The notes under the pieces: model-generated
The model's input: the letters and a program-made list of their open reading frames with translations, nothing else
Told to the model about the DNA's origin: nothing
The model's database searches: none
Shown: one piece after another, positions 55,057 through 64,000 of the stretch
Position numbering within the stretch: the first letter of the stretch is position 1
Layout: every line of letters begins with the position of its first letter
Program-made: the position numbers and the translations under genes
Origin: Thinopyrum elongatum
Taxonomy: Eukaryota > Streptophyta > Magnoliopsida > Poales > Poaceae
NCBI GenBank assembly: GCA_011799875.1
Contig: CM022298.1
Location: 495,173,180-495,237,179 of the forward strand
DNA length: 64,000 bases
Direction: 5' to 3'

Positions 55057-57518
55057 CTATTCGGAATCTATTCCATCTATAAGGCTGTCTAACCTACAGT
55101 CTTCCTGCGAGTACTTCACAGCTATCATTACTTGGTCATACACCAAACTCACTGGAATCTCCTTCCCGTCTGGTCCCTGTGGTCCCACCCGGGCCATATG
55201 ATTTGGATCTAGCTTTGTAAAGCATGTTTTCACCATGGCCCAGGCTTCTCGTGCGCCTTCACGGCAGGCGGATGTCTTCCATAGCTCAAACTGGCATCGG
55301 GCACCTTTGAGCAGGTTTGCCAAGCCCTCCATACTCTCTGGAGGGGTATCGGATGGCCATAATGCCTTCACCATACTCTTCATGGCTTTCCGGGCTCGAG
55401 CATGTACCGCGGACAACTCCTTTAGCACGTCACCTTGAAATCCGGATACTTCTTCTTCCGGCCTACCAGTTAACAGACCTGCGGCAAACATGGTCATGAT
55501 ATTCCGAATTATGGATTCAACATGAGAACCTAGGGAGATTCTAAATAACAGAGGAGGACATACCGAATATGCCGCCCTTCAGTTTTTCATTTTCTCTCTG
55601 AGCGGCCGATAACTGAGCCTTCAAGATCTCTATCTCTTCGGATTGTTTGTCCTTTTCCTCCCTGGACGGACCCGTTGCACTCTTTTTCATCTCCACCAGC
55701 TCGGTGGTAACAGTGTTCAGCTGCATTTGGTTTGTTTTCAGCTCCTGGGCTAGCGCCGTGTTCTTTTCTTTAAGGACCTGCAGGGTATATCGATACTTAA
55801 ATCGGTTTGCCTCACCGCTTCAAGTCTCGGGGGCTACTGGCATATGACTATCTAAAATTGTATAAACACTTACCTGTATGTCCTTTGAGAACAGCTGAGT
55901 GACTCCGGCAAGTCCATCTCGAGCAGCTCGGATATATGCATCCACCGTGCTGAGTGCGGTAAATTCTTGCTCGGAAAAAGCCGGGGCACGCATGGTTTCC
56001 TTTAATCGACGATGATTCATCACACTCTCCACTTCAGAATTTGTGACAGATACGTCATCTGAATCCTCTGAATCCAATCCTCTTGAGGATTCAGATCTAG
56101 CATTGCCTTGGTTCTCATCCTAGTTGGCGAGTCCGGCACCGGATTGGCGGACATTCGGCTAGTAGGGCGTTTGCCCACCGTCTGCCGCATGTTTCTCCTG
56201 ACATCAAAGACACGAAGGAGACTTTAAACAATCCGGACTCATGCCTAGGCATGTATTAAGCAAACATACCTCTTGGAAGACTGTGGGGTTTCTGCAGCAC
56301 CCCCGGTCCCCTTTCGTTTTGAACGGCTACCCTGCGTAGTGGCCGCCCTCGAGGAGGTACGGTCTACCGAACGCCGATCCTGTTAAAAGTCCGCAGCGGC
56401 GTAATAAGCAAAAGTGCAGATAAGGGTTTCCTTTCAAGAGCCCTCCGAATACTTACGATGCAGAAGGGATAGAGGTGGGGGTAGTCAGCGGTGATAACCA
56501 CTCTTAAGCCATCAAGGCTCGCTTGATAGAATACCCCATCATCGAACTCTATGTATATGTCCGGATCCTCGTGAAAGCTAGGGTCTCCATCACGGTTATG
56601 ATCCTCTGGCTATGGAGCGGGACAGTGGACGTCCTCGATCATCTTCCTCCATGACAGTTTTGTGGTGACAAAGGGCAAAGTTGACTAGTGTCTGTGACAG
56701 CAATAAAAGCAGTGCAGACAATTGAAATCTTACCCATTCTACGGGGTTATACATGGAATAGCCCTCCCGGCAGTTTAAGCGGAGGAAGTCTTCTTTCTCA
56801 CCCTTATACAGATCGGCCAGGATTGTGGCCAGTTCGGCTGGGGTATTCGGACCCTTCCGTCTGTAACGGGCAGCATCATCTTCTCCATTATAACACCATA
56901 AGGGAGTTACTCTGGATTGAAGAGGCTGGACGCACCTCTTTATTGCAATAGCCATGACCTCGACTATCGAGAGCTCGGTATGGGCTAATAACCTGATCTT
57001 GTTAACCAACCTTTTTATTTCTGCACTGTCTTCCTCCTTGGGACTTCGGGGACGCCAGTTGAAACGCTTCTTTAAAGGAGCACTGGAAAATTCAGGAAGG
57101 CCGCGCCGAACTGGGTCCGGCAGTGGGATGTCGTCTATATAAAACCATTCCGAAGCCCACTGAGCGTATACCTCCTTGGGAGTTCCTATGAGATATCCGA
57201 ATCCGGCTATAGGCCATATTTTGGAACCACCCACTTCAAAAATAGAGCCTCCCCGGTGGCGGGGAACAAGGCAAAAGAACTTCCTCCATAGTTCAAAATG
57301 GGCCTCGATGCCTAAGAACAGTTCGCAGAGGGCAACAAAACCTGAGATGTGCAGAATCGAACCTGGTGTAAGGTTGTGTAGTTGGATGCCGTAAAATTAC
57401 AATAGGCCCCTGAGAAAGGGATGGATTGGAAATCCTAGGTCCCACAGTAGAAAGGGGACGAAGCACACCCTCTCCTCCTTATTGGGGTTGGGGAAATTCT
57501 CAGCCATCACAGTCATTG
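55057..57518 (-). pseudogene. Antisense accessory gene of the Tat element (Transposase_28 / 'putative gypsy type transposon' type)
   Basis: It reads opposite to gag-pol. From Met codons at 57518 or 57507 the frame runs AENFPNPNKEERVCFVPFLL, HPFLRGLL, a TAA at 57397-57399, then NLTPGSILHISGFVALCELF and HFELWRKFFCLVPRHRGGSI, into the open segment 57234-56596 (GGSKIWPIAGFGYLIG; FNWRPRSPKEED). This matches what I recall of the family called 'putative gypsy type transposon'. A donor-like GGGTAAGA after NPVEW (about 56724) suggests introns. Later segments encode an acidic stretch (56077-55820), a coiled coil (55726-55541, EEIEILKAQLSAAQRENEKL) and a helical end (55497-55057). No function is known to me. 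Exon borders are approximate. Confidence 0.65.
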
Positions 57519-57974
57519 CCAATTGAGGCCAATCCCGCTCGAACAAGGACTAGATCCACAAGGGGAAGGTAGCCCTACGTCTGGAGTCAACTCAGCTGAA
57601 GATGAGGCACGGAACAACTCTGCCAATCACCCTCTTGAGGGCCATGAGGACACGAAGGTGAGCCTGGAGCGCTGGCCATGTTGGAAAGCTTTGTTCATAG
57701 CTAATCTCGACGTTCTTTCTTGCGTGATATGAGATGACATTTGGGGATCTAGCTCTCCTTATATAGATGCCGTTCGCGCATGGTGAGGAGCTTATTTGCA
57801 AAAAATCACAGGCTGTTCATATTCACCCGGCGCGCGGAAATTGAAGCGATTGCAAAAAAAGAATCATAAAAGCAGCACATCGTCGATCCGAAGTACAAAT
57901 GAAGAACCCGCCTTGCAAAGCCGAAGACATAAGCCGGATACTACGTCGTCATTGAAGGCAAGTTCGGGGGCTAC
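57519..57974 (+). other. 3' end of the Tat internal region, with polypurine tract
   Basis: The antisense gene probably starts from here. AAGTTCGGGGGCTAC (57960-57974) directly precedes the LTR and is the likely polypurine tract. Confidence 0.55.
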
Positions 57975-58448
57975 TGAGGGAGTCCTGGATTAAGTGGTCC
58001 TCGGGCGTCCGGGCTATGTGACATGGGCCGGACTGATGGGCCGTGAAGATATAAAGTAGAAGCCCTTTTCCCGTGTCTGGATGGGACTCCCCCTTACGTG
58101 GACGGCAAGATTGGCGTCCGGATGTGTAATTTCCTTCCTGTAAACCGACTCTGTACAAACCCTAGCCCCCTCCGGTATCTATATAAACCAGAGGGGTTAG
58201 TTCGTAGAGGCTATCATAACAATCATAGGCTAGACATCTAGGGTTTAGCCATCACGATCTCGAGGTAGATCAACTCTTGTAACCCCCATACTCATCAAAT
58301 ACAATCAAGCAGGATGTAGGGTTTTACCTCAATTAAGAGGGCCCGAACCTGGGTAAACAATGTGTTCCCTTTGTTCCTTGTTACCTTCGATCCTCAGACG
58401 CACAGTTCGGGACCCCCTACCCGAGATCGACCGGTTTTGACACCGACA
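57975..58448 (+). repeat. 3' LTR of the Tat element (474 bp)
   Basis: Starts TGAGGGAGTCCTGG and ends GACACCGACA; same length as the 5' LTR, 14 substitutions and no indel. Confidence 0.93.
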
Positions 58449-61400
58449 CCCACCACGCCCGCTTAACTCCGGCCGGACACACTTTTCTGGGTCATGCCCG
58501 TCCTCGGCCAAATGACACATCGCAACCCTACCTAGAGCTCAGCAGAGAGGTCCCTGTCGGTCTATATCCTAAGAGCTCAGGGGTCTTGGGCCATCGCCCT
58601 GTGCACTCTGGGTCGTTGCGTGCAGGGCGGGTCCAGGCTCCACCACTATAGGATGGTGCCGGCCCAGCGCGGCCGCCATGCTGAACTGGACGTCTGATAG
58701 AGCTTTCGGCTGATGCCACGATGCAGAGTGCCCATAACTTTTCCCGCATGATGGTTAGTGCTATCGGGCCAGAGGCCCACTCAGATCAAATATCCAAATC
58801 GTTAGTGTTTTGGTAGTGCGGTAATGAGTAGAGACTCACGATCGATGTGACCCCGTCGCCCCGTCTCGAGGACTTGCGGCAAGGGCTAAGAATGCCCGAC
58901 CATGCCTCGTAATTGTCTCTCTGGTACCCTCCAGGTCAACCCATCTTCACAATACTCGCGGGTACCCCTCAGGGCCGACCCGATGTCATCATGATTCTGT
59001 GTTAAGTCAAAGTAACCATGTGTCCAAACACCAGGGGGAAACCTGAGGAATCACCCTCGATGGGTTCCACCTAATGTAGTCGTCAAGGTGAACTTAGGAG
59101 CAATCACCCTCGAGGTTCACACTTGAGGTGCTGTATGACGGCGTCGTTATCGGGAGTGGTGAAGGAGGAATCACCCTCGAGGACCACGACCGAATAGCTA
59201 CTCTACAGAGTTAACATCAGAAGTGCTAAATGAGGTATCACCCTCGACACTCGATAGTAACGTTGCAGTGTCGTACAACTAGGGGGGGTGATGTGCGCTG
59301 CCGGGGCCTGGTTGTCGATCATGTTGATCGAGTCATCTGATAATCCAGCGGGGGCAACTGGGTCAAAGTGGTGTCTCTGGTGGGGCTCTATCCAGCCTAA
59401 ACTAAGCAGTTTAGGATAAGCGGGTAAGGTATCAATAACAGGTTATAATAAACAGGCTATCCATCAGAATAGGATAACTCAAAGCAGTAGCAAATTCTAA
59501 TGCAAGCAGGAGGGAGAAAGAATAGGCGATATAGGCATGTTCAAAGGGGGGGTGCTTGCCTGGAAGCTCTGCGGCAAGAGAAGGGTCGTTAACGGCGTAG
59601 TCGAACTCCGGAGCTGCGTCAGTCTCGAGGACTACGTCGGTAGCGGGATCTATCGAGAGAGAAGAGGGGGAAGAAACAGATAAATACACGGCAAACATAA
59701 GCAACACAGAGCATGCTATGCTAACATGCAGTGCAGGGCTGCCTAAAAACATTTCTAAATCATTTTAGTTATTTTAGGATTAAAGTTGGATTTATTAACT
59801 GGTCTATATGCACTATTCATCTACCGGAAACAGGCTAAAAGTTGCGGGTTCACCTCCTTAGAGGGTCCCGATGCGGAAAAAGATGGCACGATCGGATTCG
59901 TCTCGTTGTTCTGAGCAACTTTCATATATAAAGTTTTTCGATCCGAGCTACGGTTTAATTTCTATGAATTTTCAAAGATTAAATCATTTTCAGAAATTAT
60001 TTGATTTAACAGAAATGAAATATGATGTCAGCATGACATCAGCAATGCGTCAGCAGTCAGCTGAGCCGCTGACTGGTCAAACTGATAGGTGGGTCCCACC
60101 TGTCAGCCTCTGTGGGACTAACAGTGAACTAATTTAAACTAACAGAGCTAATTAGTGGAGTGGGCCCCATTAGTCAGTGACTAATTTGTGATTAAATCTA
60201 ATTAACAGATTAATTAACATTTTATTCATTTATAAAACCAGTTAAATTAGTGCGGGGCCCACATGTCAGTGGCCCATGCTGCACAGTCAGCAGGGTTGAC
60301 CCAGTCAACCCTGACGGGTGGACCCGCTGGGCTCACAGGCAGCATCACAGGGGCGGGCCCCACCGGTGCCAGCTCAGCGGGGCGCCGGAGACGAGCTCCA
60401 GCGAGCTCCCGCGACGGCGTTCTCGCCAGAGAGGCTCGGAAATCGGCTATAGAGGGCCGTTTTGCGTGCGACTACTCGCGTTCGAACGGGCACTTGATGC
60501 CGCGTCCGTTGGTGGCAGCGCCGAAGCAAATGGTGGCCGGAAACGGTGACGGCGACGAGGTCAGCGGCGCCGGGGTCTATGGCTATGGCGAAATAGGGCT
60601 CGAGGAGGCACGCGCATGCGCGCGTTGGGCTCGCGGGGAGGAGTTGAACATGCTGGCATGCTCAGACGAGCTTGACAACTACTGTAATGACGGCGACGAG
60701 CTACGCGGCGGAGCACGGCTCGGCCATCGCCGGCGACAGCGCCAGAGGCGGCGTAACGAGAGGGAAACTGAGGGGAACCGCGACGGTGCTCACCTAGTGG
60801 CTCAAGAAAGGCCCGTGGTTGGTTTAGTAGCTGCAGACGTCGGCGAATCGACGGCGGCGATGCGGGCGCCCGAAGGTTGAAGACGACGGCGCCGACGACG
60901 TTGCAGTGGCTCCGAGCTCCAACCAGTCGGGGCAGAGGGCGTAGTAGAGGTCGGTGATGACGAAGGGCACGGCGGGGAGACGAGGCGATGGCTGTGGCCA
61001 CACAATCTACGGCGGCGACGCCATGGCCGCGTTCTGGAGAGAGGGGAAGAGGGCGAGCGAGTGAGAGAGAGCGAGAGAGAGAGAGAGAGCGACTGGATAG
61101 GGACGACTAGGGGAGAGGGCTCGGGGCTCGCCCTTATCCCCTCCAGCCCCCTGCCTCGTCGCTGTGGCGAGCAGCGGCCGGAGGAGGCGCGCGCGACCAC
61201 AGGGACGGCGACACGGAGGAGAAGTAGGTGGGGGAGTGGGCTGAGCCGGCTCAGCCCGGTAGCTAGGTAAGTTTTTTGCCACTTCCTCTTTTTCTGTTAT
61301 TTTATTTTTTTGTTTATTAACAAAGGGGAAAAATAATTATTTAGGGCAGCCAAATCATTTTAGAAAAAGGTTGAGCTTGGCCCAGAATATTCTTTGCTAT

Positions 61401-61842
61401 TTATGGCACTACCAGAAATATTTTGGAGACAAAGTGGAATCAAATGGATTTTTCATAAATGGAATAGCAAGTTAAAATGCTAGAATTGCACTGGATTAAT
61501 TGCTACTGCTCATTTTAGCAACATAGTGATGTTCTTTTTCTTAACATCAAATTGTTTTGGAATATTTGCTAAATGATGAACATTTTTCCAGCAACTTTAT
61601 TTGGCACTTGAATTTGAATTGATTTTTAGAGAGAAATTTGAATTGAAGTGTTTAAACATTATGATCAAGCATTGCAAATGAAGATGACTTGGCATAATTA
61701 ACAGATGATCACAATGCTTATTACAACAGGGGTGTTACAGTGACTCCTTGAACTAGTGCAAGATATGAAAGTTGATTGCACTTTGTCCTTGCCAAAAGGA
61801 ATATGAGTGAAGTATGTTGGCGGAGTCACCGTCAAGAACTCT

Positions 61843-64000
61843 CTAGTTCTTCTTCTTTGGGATCCACATCAACTTGATGGGAATCCTTGGAGTTGTAGTA
61901 GTACTTGATGTAGTGGAACTTGATGTAGTCTTGGGAACCCACTTGACCATGGCCTTAGGAGCTTCTTCAAATGAGTCAATCTCTTCTTGAAGCTTGTCCT
62001 TGCCTTTTAGCTTGTGGTCTTGTGGTGGAAGATCATCTTGAGCTTGTGTTCTTTTGAAAGAAGTGGGATCATACTTCTCTTGTTGAGGAACAAACTTCGT
62101 CTTGGGATATTGATCTTCTTCCCACTCAACTCCATTGGCATTGAACTTTCGTTCAAAACCAACACCTTGATTCTTCCGGTGCCTTCCTTGCTTGCGTACA
62201 ATTTCCTCAAATTGCTTACTCCCGGCAAGGCTCTTGTAAACACCTTTCTCTATAATTCCCTTCAATAAGCTATTTTCTTGCTCAAGTGTGACTTGGCTAA
62301 GAGAATCATTAGTGGAATCAAGAGAACTACTAGAAGCAACAATATTGGATTTAACATTGTTATTGTTACTACTAGAAGAAGAATCTTTCTTGCTCTTGTT
62401 GCTAGATTTTACTTGAGGCATATAAGTAGACAAGAGTAAACGCTTGGCAATGTAAGAAGAACTATTCTTTCAAAGATCATCATTGATTGCTTTTAGGAAC
62501 CCATGCTCTTGCTCTAAATTTAGCTTCTTGAAGCATAGCTTCTCATGAGTTCTTAGGAGCTCTCTATGATCCTCTAGATTTGTTTCATGAGCTAACTTAA
62601 GAGTGTTTAGTTCTTTAGTTAGACGCTCAATCTCCTTCTTATCATTGTCATTCGTTTCATCTTGATTAGCATGATTAATAGCAATTTCATCATAGTTTTC
62701 ATCACTAGTGTTGTCAACAAGTAAATCATCATCACCTAGCAAATCATCTTCATCACTATTGAAATCAACATACTCGGGGTGTGATACCTTAGGGCCTTTA
62801 GCCATGAAGCATCTTCCAATTCCTTCATTTGGTGAGTCAAATATGTCGTAGGAGTTGGATGACACAAGTGCAAGACCGGCAACACCTTCATCTTGAGTAT
62901 ATTCGGAGTTGGAGTGATAACTTCTTTCGGAGTAGTTGTCGGAGTCGGAACCGGATACCCATTCACCAACGTGAGCTTGATGTCTTCGTCCTGTGTAGCT
63001 CTTTGATGATTTGTCCTTCCTTTCCGAATCCTTGCTTCTATGAGAGGGTCTTCGTTCATAACGGTCATCTCTACTCCTTCTCTCTCTTGGTAGTGATTCA
63101 TCTCTTTTACTTCTCCTCTTAGGTGAATCTTCTCTTTTCTTGTAGGGAGCCATACACTCATTGGGATAGTGTCCGGGTCTTCCACAATTGTAGCAATTAC
63201 GATCACGACTAGAAGATCTTTTGTCATTGTAGGACCTTGACTTGGAACTTCTTTCTTTGCTTCTATTCTTGTAGAATTTGTTGAAGTTCTTCACCATTAA
63301 GCTCAATTCTTCATTCAAGACTTGTTTCTCACTTGATGTTGTAGGAGCATCACATGAAGCTTTATAAGCACCACTGGACTTGTTGTGGAGCTCTTCCTTA
63401 TCCTTGAGTGACATCTCATGAGCAACAATTCTACCAATGACTTCCATTGGCTTGAGATCTTTGTAGTTGGGCATCATTTGGATCAAGGTGCACACGGTAT
63501 CATATTTTCCATCCAAGGCTCTCAGGATCTTCTTGATGATGAATTTGTCGGTCATCTCTTCGCTTCCTAAGCCGGCAATCTCATTTGTGATGAGAGCAAG
63601 CCTAGAGTACATCTCAGCGACTCCTTCACCATCCTTCATCTTGAACTTGTCAAGCTGACTTTGAAGCACATCCAATTTGGATTCCTTGACGGACTCGGTA
63701 CCTTCGTGCATATCAACCAAAGTATCCCAAATTTCCTTTGCATTCTCAAGGCGGCTGATTTTGTTGAATTCTTCGGGGCACAATCCATTGAAGAGAATAT
63801 CGCAAGCTTGAGCATTGTATTGCAACATCTTCATTTCTTCCATGGACGCTTCACGATCCGGTTCTTTTCCATCCTCGAAGAAATCACCTTGCAGGCTAAT
63901 GCGCACAATAGCCCAAACGACGGGATTATGACCAAAAATATGCATTGTCATCTTATGCTTCCAACTAGCAAAATTAGTACCATCAAAGTAAGGACCTCTA
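61843..64000 (-). pseudogene. Copia-type gag (UBN2 domain, CCHC knuckle), one nonsense codon, start outside window
   Basis: The frame is already open at the window edge (YFDGTNFASWKHKMTMHIFG), typical for the start of a Copia gag. The UBN2-like domain covers the next 170 residues (ACDILFNGLCPEEFNKISRL; AKEIWDTLVDMHEGTESVKE; LALITNEIAGLGSEEMTDKF). The zinc knuckle is CYNCGRPGHYPNEC (CX2CX4HX4C), within an Arg/Ser-rich region. An acidic part and a heptad helix follow (KKEIERLTKELNTLKLAHET). TGA at 62470-62472 stands where the plus copy has CGT. The same frame continues through MPQVKSSNKSKKD to 61843. Gag packages element RNA; no protease or pol follows it. Confidence 0.88.

Larger units (their letters stand above)
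48536..58448 (+). mobile_element. Tat-lineage Gypsy LTR retrotransposon (RIRE2/Grande-like), 9.9 kb
   Basis: It is flanked by CCCAC at 48531-48535 and 58449-58453. Both LTRs are 474 bp and differ at 14 positions by hand count (3.0%). Order: LTR, PBS, gag (deleted and broken), protease, RT, RNase H, second RNase H, integrase, a long 3' region with an antisense gene, polypurine tract, LTR. Two RNase H domains and a large 3' region are known marks of the Tat lineage. The coding region carries several stops and frameshifts. Confidence 0.93.
38487..61739 (-). mobile_element. Tekay/Del-type chromovirus (Gypsy LTR retrotransposon)
   Basis: It is flanked by GTGAC at 38482-38486 and 61740-61744. The sense LTR starts TGTAACACCCC and ends GGGGGCGTCACA. 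The outermost left terminus has decayed from TG to TA in plus-strand text (TATGACGCC versus TGTGACGCC at 47696). LTRs are 4154 and about 4126 bp once the nested Tat element is removed. The polyprotein is gag, CCHC, protease, RT, RNase H, integrase and a C-terminal chromodomain, all in one frame apart from nonsense mutations and one frameshift near 43290. The chromodomain with GPY/F module places it in chromoviruses; the long LTRs suggest the Tekay/Del clade. Confidence 0.92.
47696..61739 (-). repeat. 5' LTR of the chromovirus, split by the Tat element
   Basis: Parts 47696-48535 and 58454-61739 (58449-58453 is the duplicated CCCAC) align with 38487-42640 end to end. Plus-strand text begins TGTGACGCCCCCGG and ends CAGGGGTGTTACA. 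Confidence 0.9.
33536..64000 (-). mobile_element. Second, inverted copy of the pol-less Copia-type element, split by a chromovirus
   Basis: On the minus strand the order is gag (64000-61843), spacer, second ORF (36842-34722), purine tract and LTR (34181 to about 33536). This is the same order as at 1-6789, in opposite orientation. The chromovirus at 38487-61739 is inserted after gag. Joining 38486 to 61740-61744 restores the sequence seen uninterrupted at about 872-890 of the plus copy. The gag start lies beyond the window. The LTR is truncated. Confidence 0.85.

Overview
The window looks like intergenic DNA from a large grass genome, most likely a Triticeae cereal (wheat, barley or Aegilops). 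It consists almost entirely of nested transposable elements: LTRs over 4 kb long opening TGTAACACCCC, Stowaway MITEs, a giant CACTA element, and chromovirus, Tat and Copia-type retroelements. No free-standing housekeeping gene, rRNA, tRNA or CRISPR array is visible. Host-type genes occur only as cargo inside the CACTA element. Family names come from motif reading and recall, without any database search.

Layout. (1) 1-6789 (+) is the 3' part of a Copia-type element, probably Maximus/SIRE lineage, with the gag C-terminus, a long second ORF, several purine tracts and a complete 1.66-kb LTR, but no pol. (2) 6790-7933 is unclassified flank with a Stowaway MITE. (3) 7934-32210 is a 24.3-kb CACTA transposon bounded by a 3-bp TGA target duplication. 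It has no visible transposase but carries a B3-like pseudogene, an unknown pseudogene, a zf-XS-like gene, a B3-like ORF, an F-box/LRR pseudogene and an intact DEDD-exonuclease-like ORF. (4) 19049-29026 (-) is a non-autonomous LTR retrotransposon inside the F-box pseudogene (TSD GCAAC). It has 4.3-kb LTRs and a 1.35-kb internal region coding a single non-gag-pol protein. (5) 32214-33535 is unclassified flank. (6) 33536-64000 (-) is a second, inverted copy of the element in (1), again without pol, with a truncated LTR. (7) 38487-61739 (-) is a Tekay/Del-type chromovirus inserted into that copy (TSD GTGAC), with 4.15-kb LTRs and a polyprotein broken by nonsense mutations. (8) 48536-58448 (+) is a Tat-lineage Gypsy element inserted in the chromovirus 5' LTR (TSD CCCAC), with 474-bp LTRs, a broken gag-pol with two RNase H domains, and an antisense accessory gene.

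How the parts work together. None of the retroelements seen in full has an intact polyprotein, so all are probably immobile now. The (4) element shares its LTR terminus (TGTAACACCCC) and similar sequence beside the LTR with the chromovirus, so a Tekay-type relative may have mobilised it. The (1)/(6) family keeps gag and a second ORF but lacks enzymes, so it too would need a helper. The nesting fixes a relative order: Copia-like copy, then chromovirus, then Tat element; and CACTA, then the non-autonomous LTR element. Hand-counted LTR differences are 14 of 474 for the Tat element, and roughly 2-3% over the first 0.8-0.9 kb for the two long-LTR elements.
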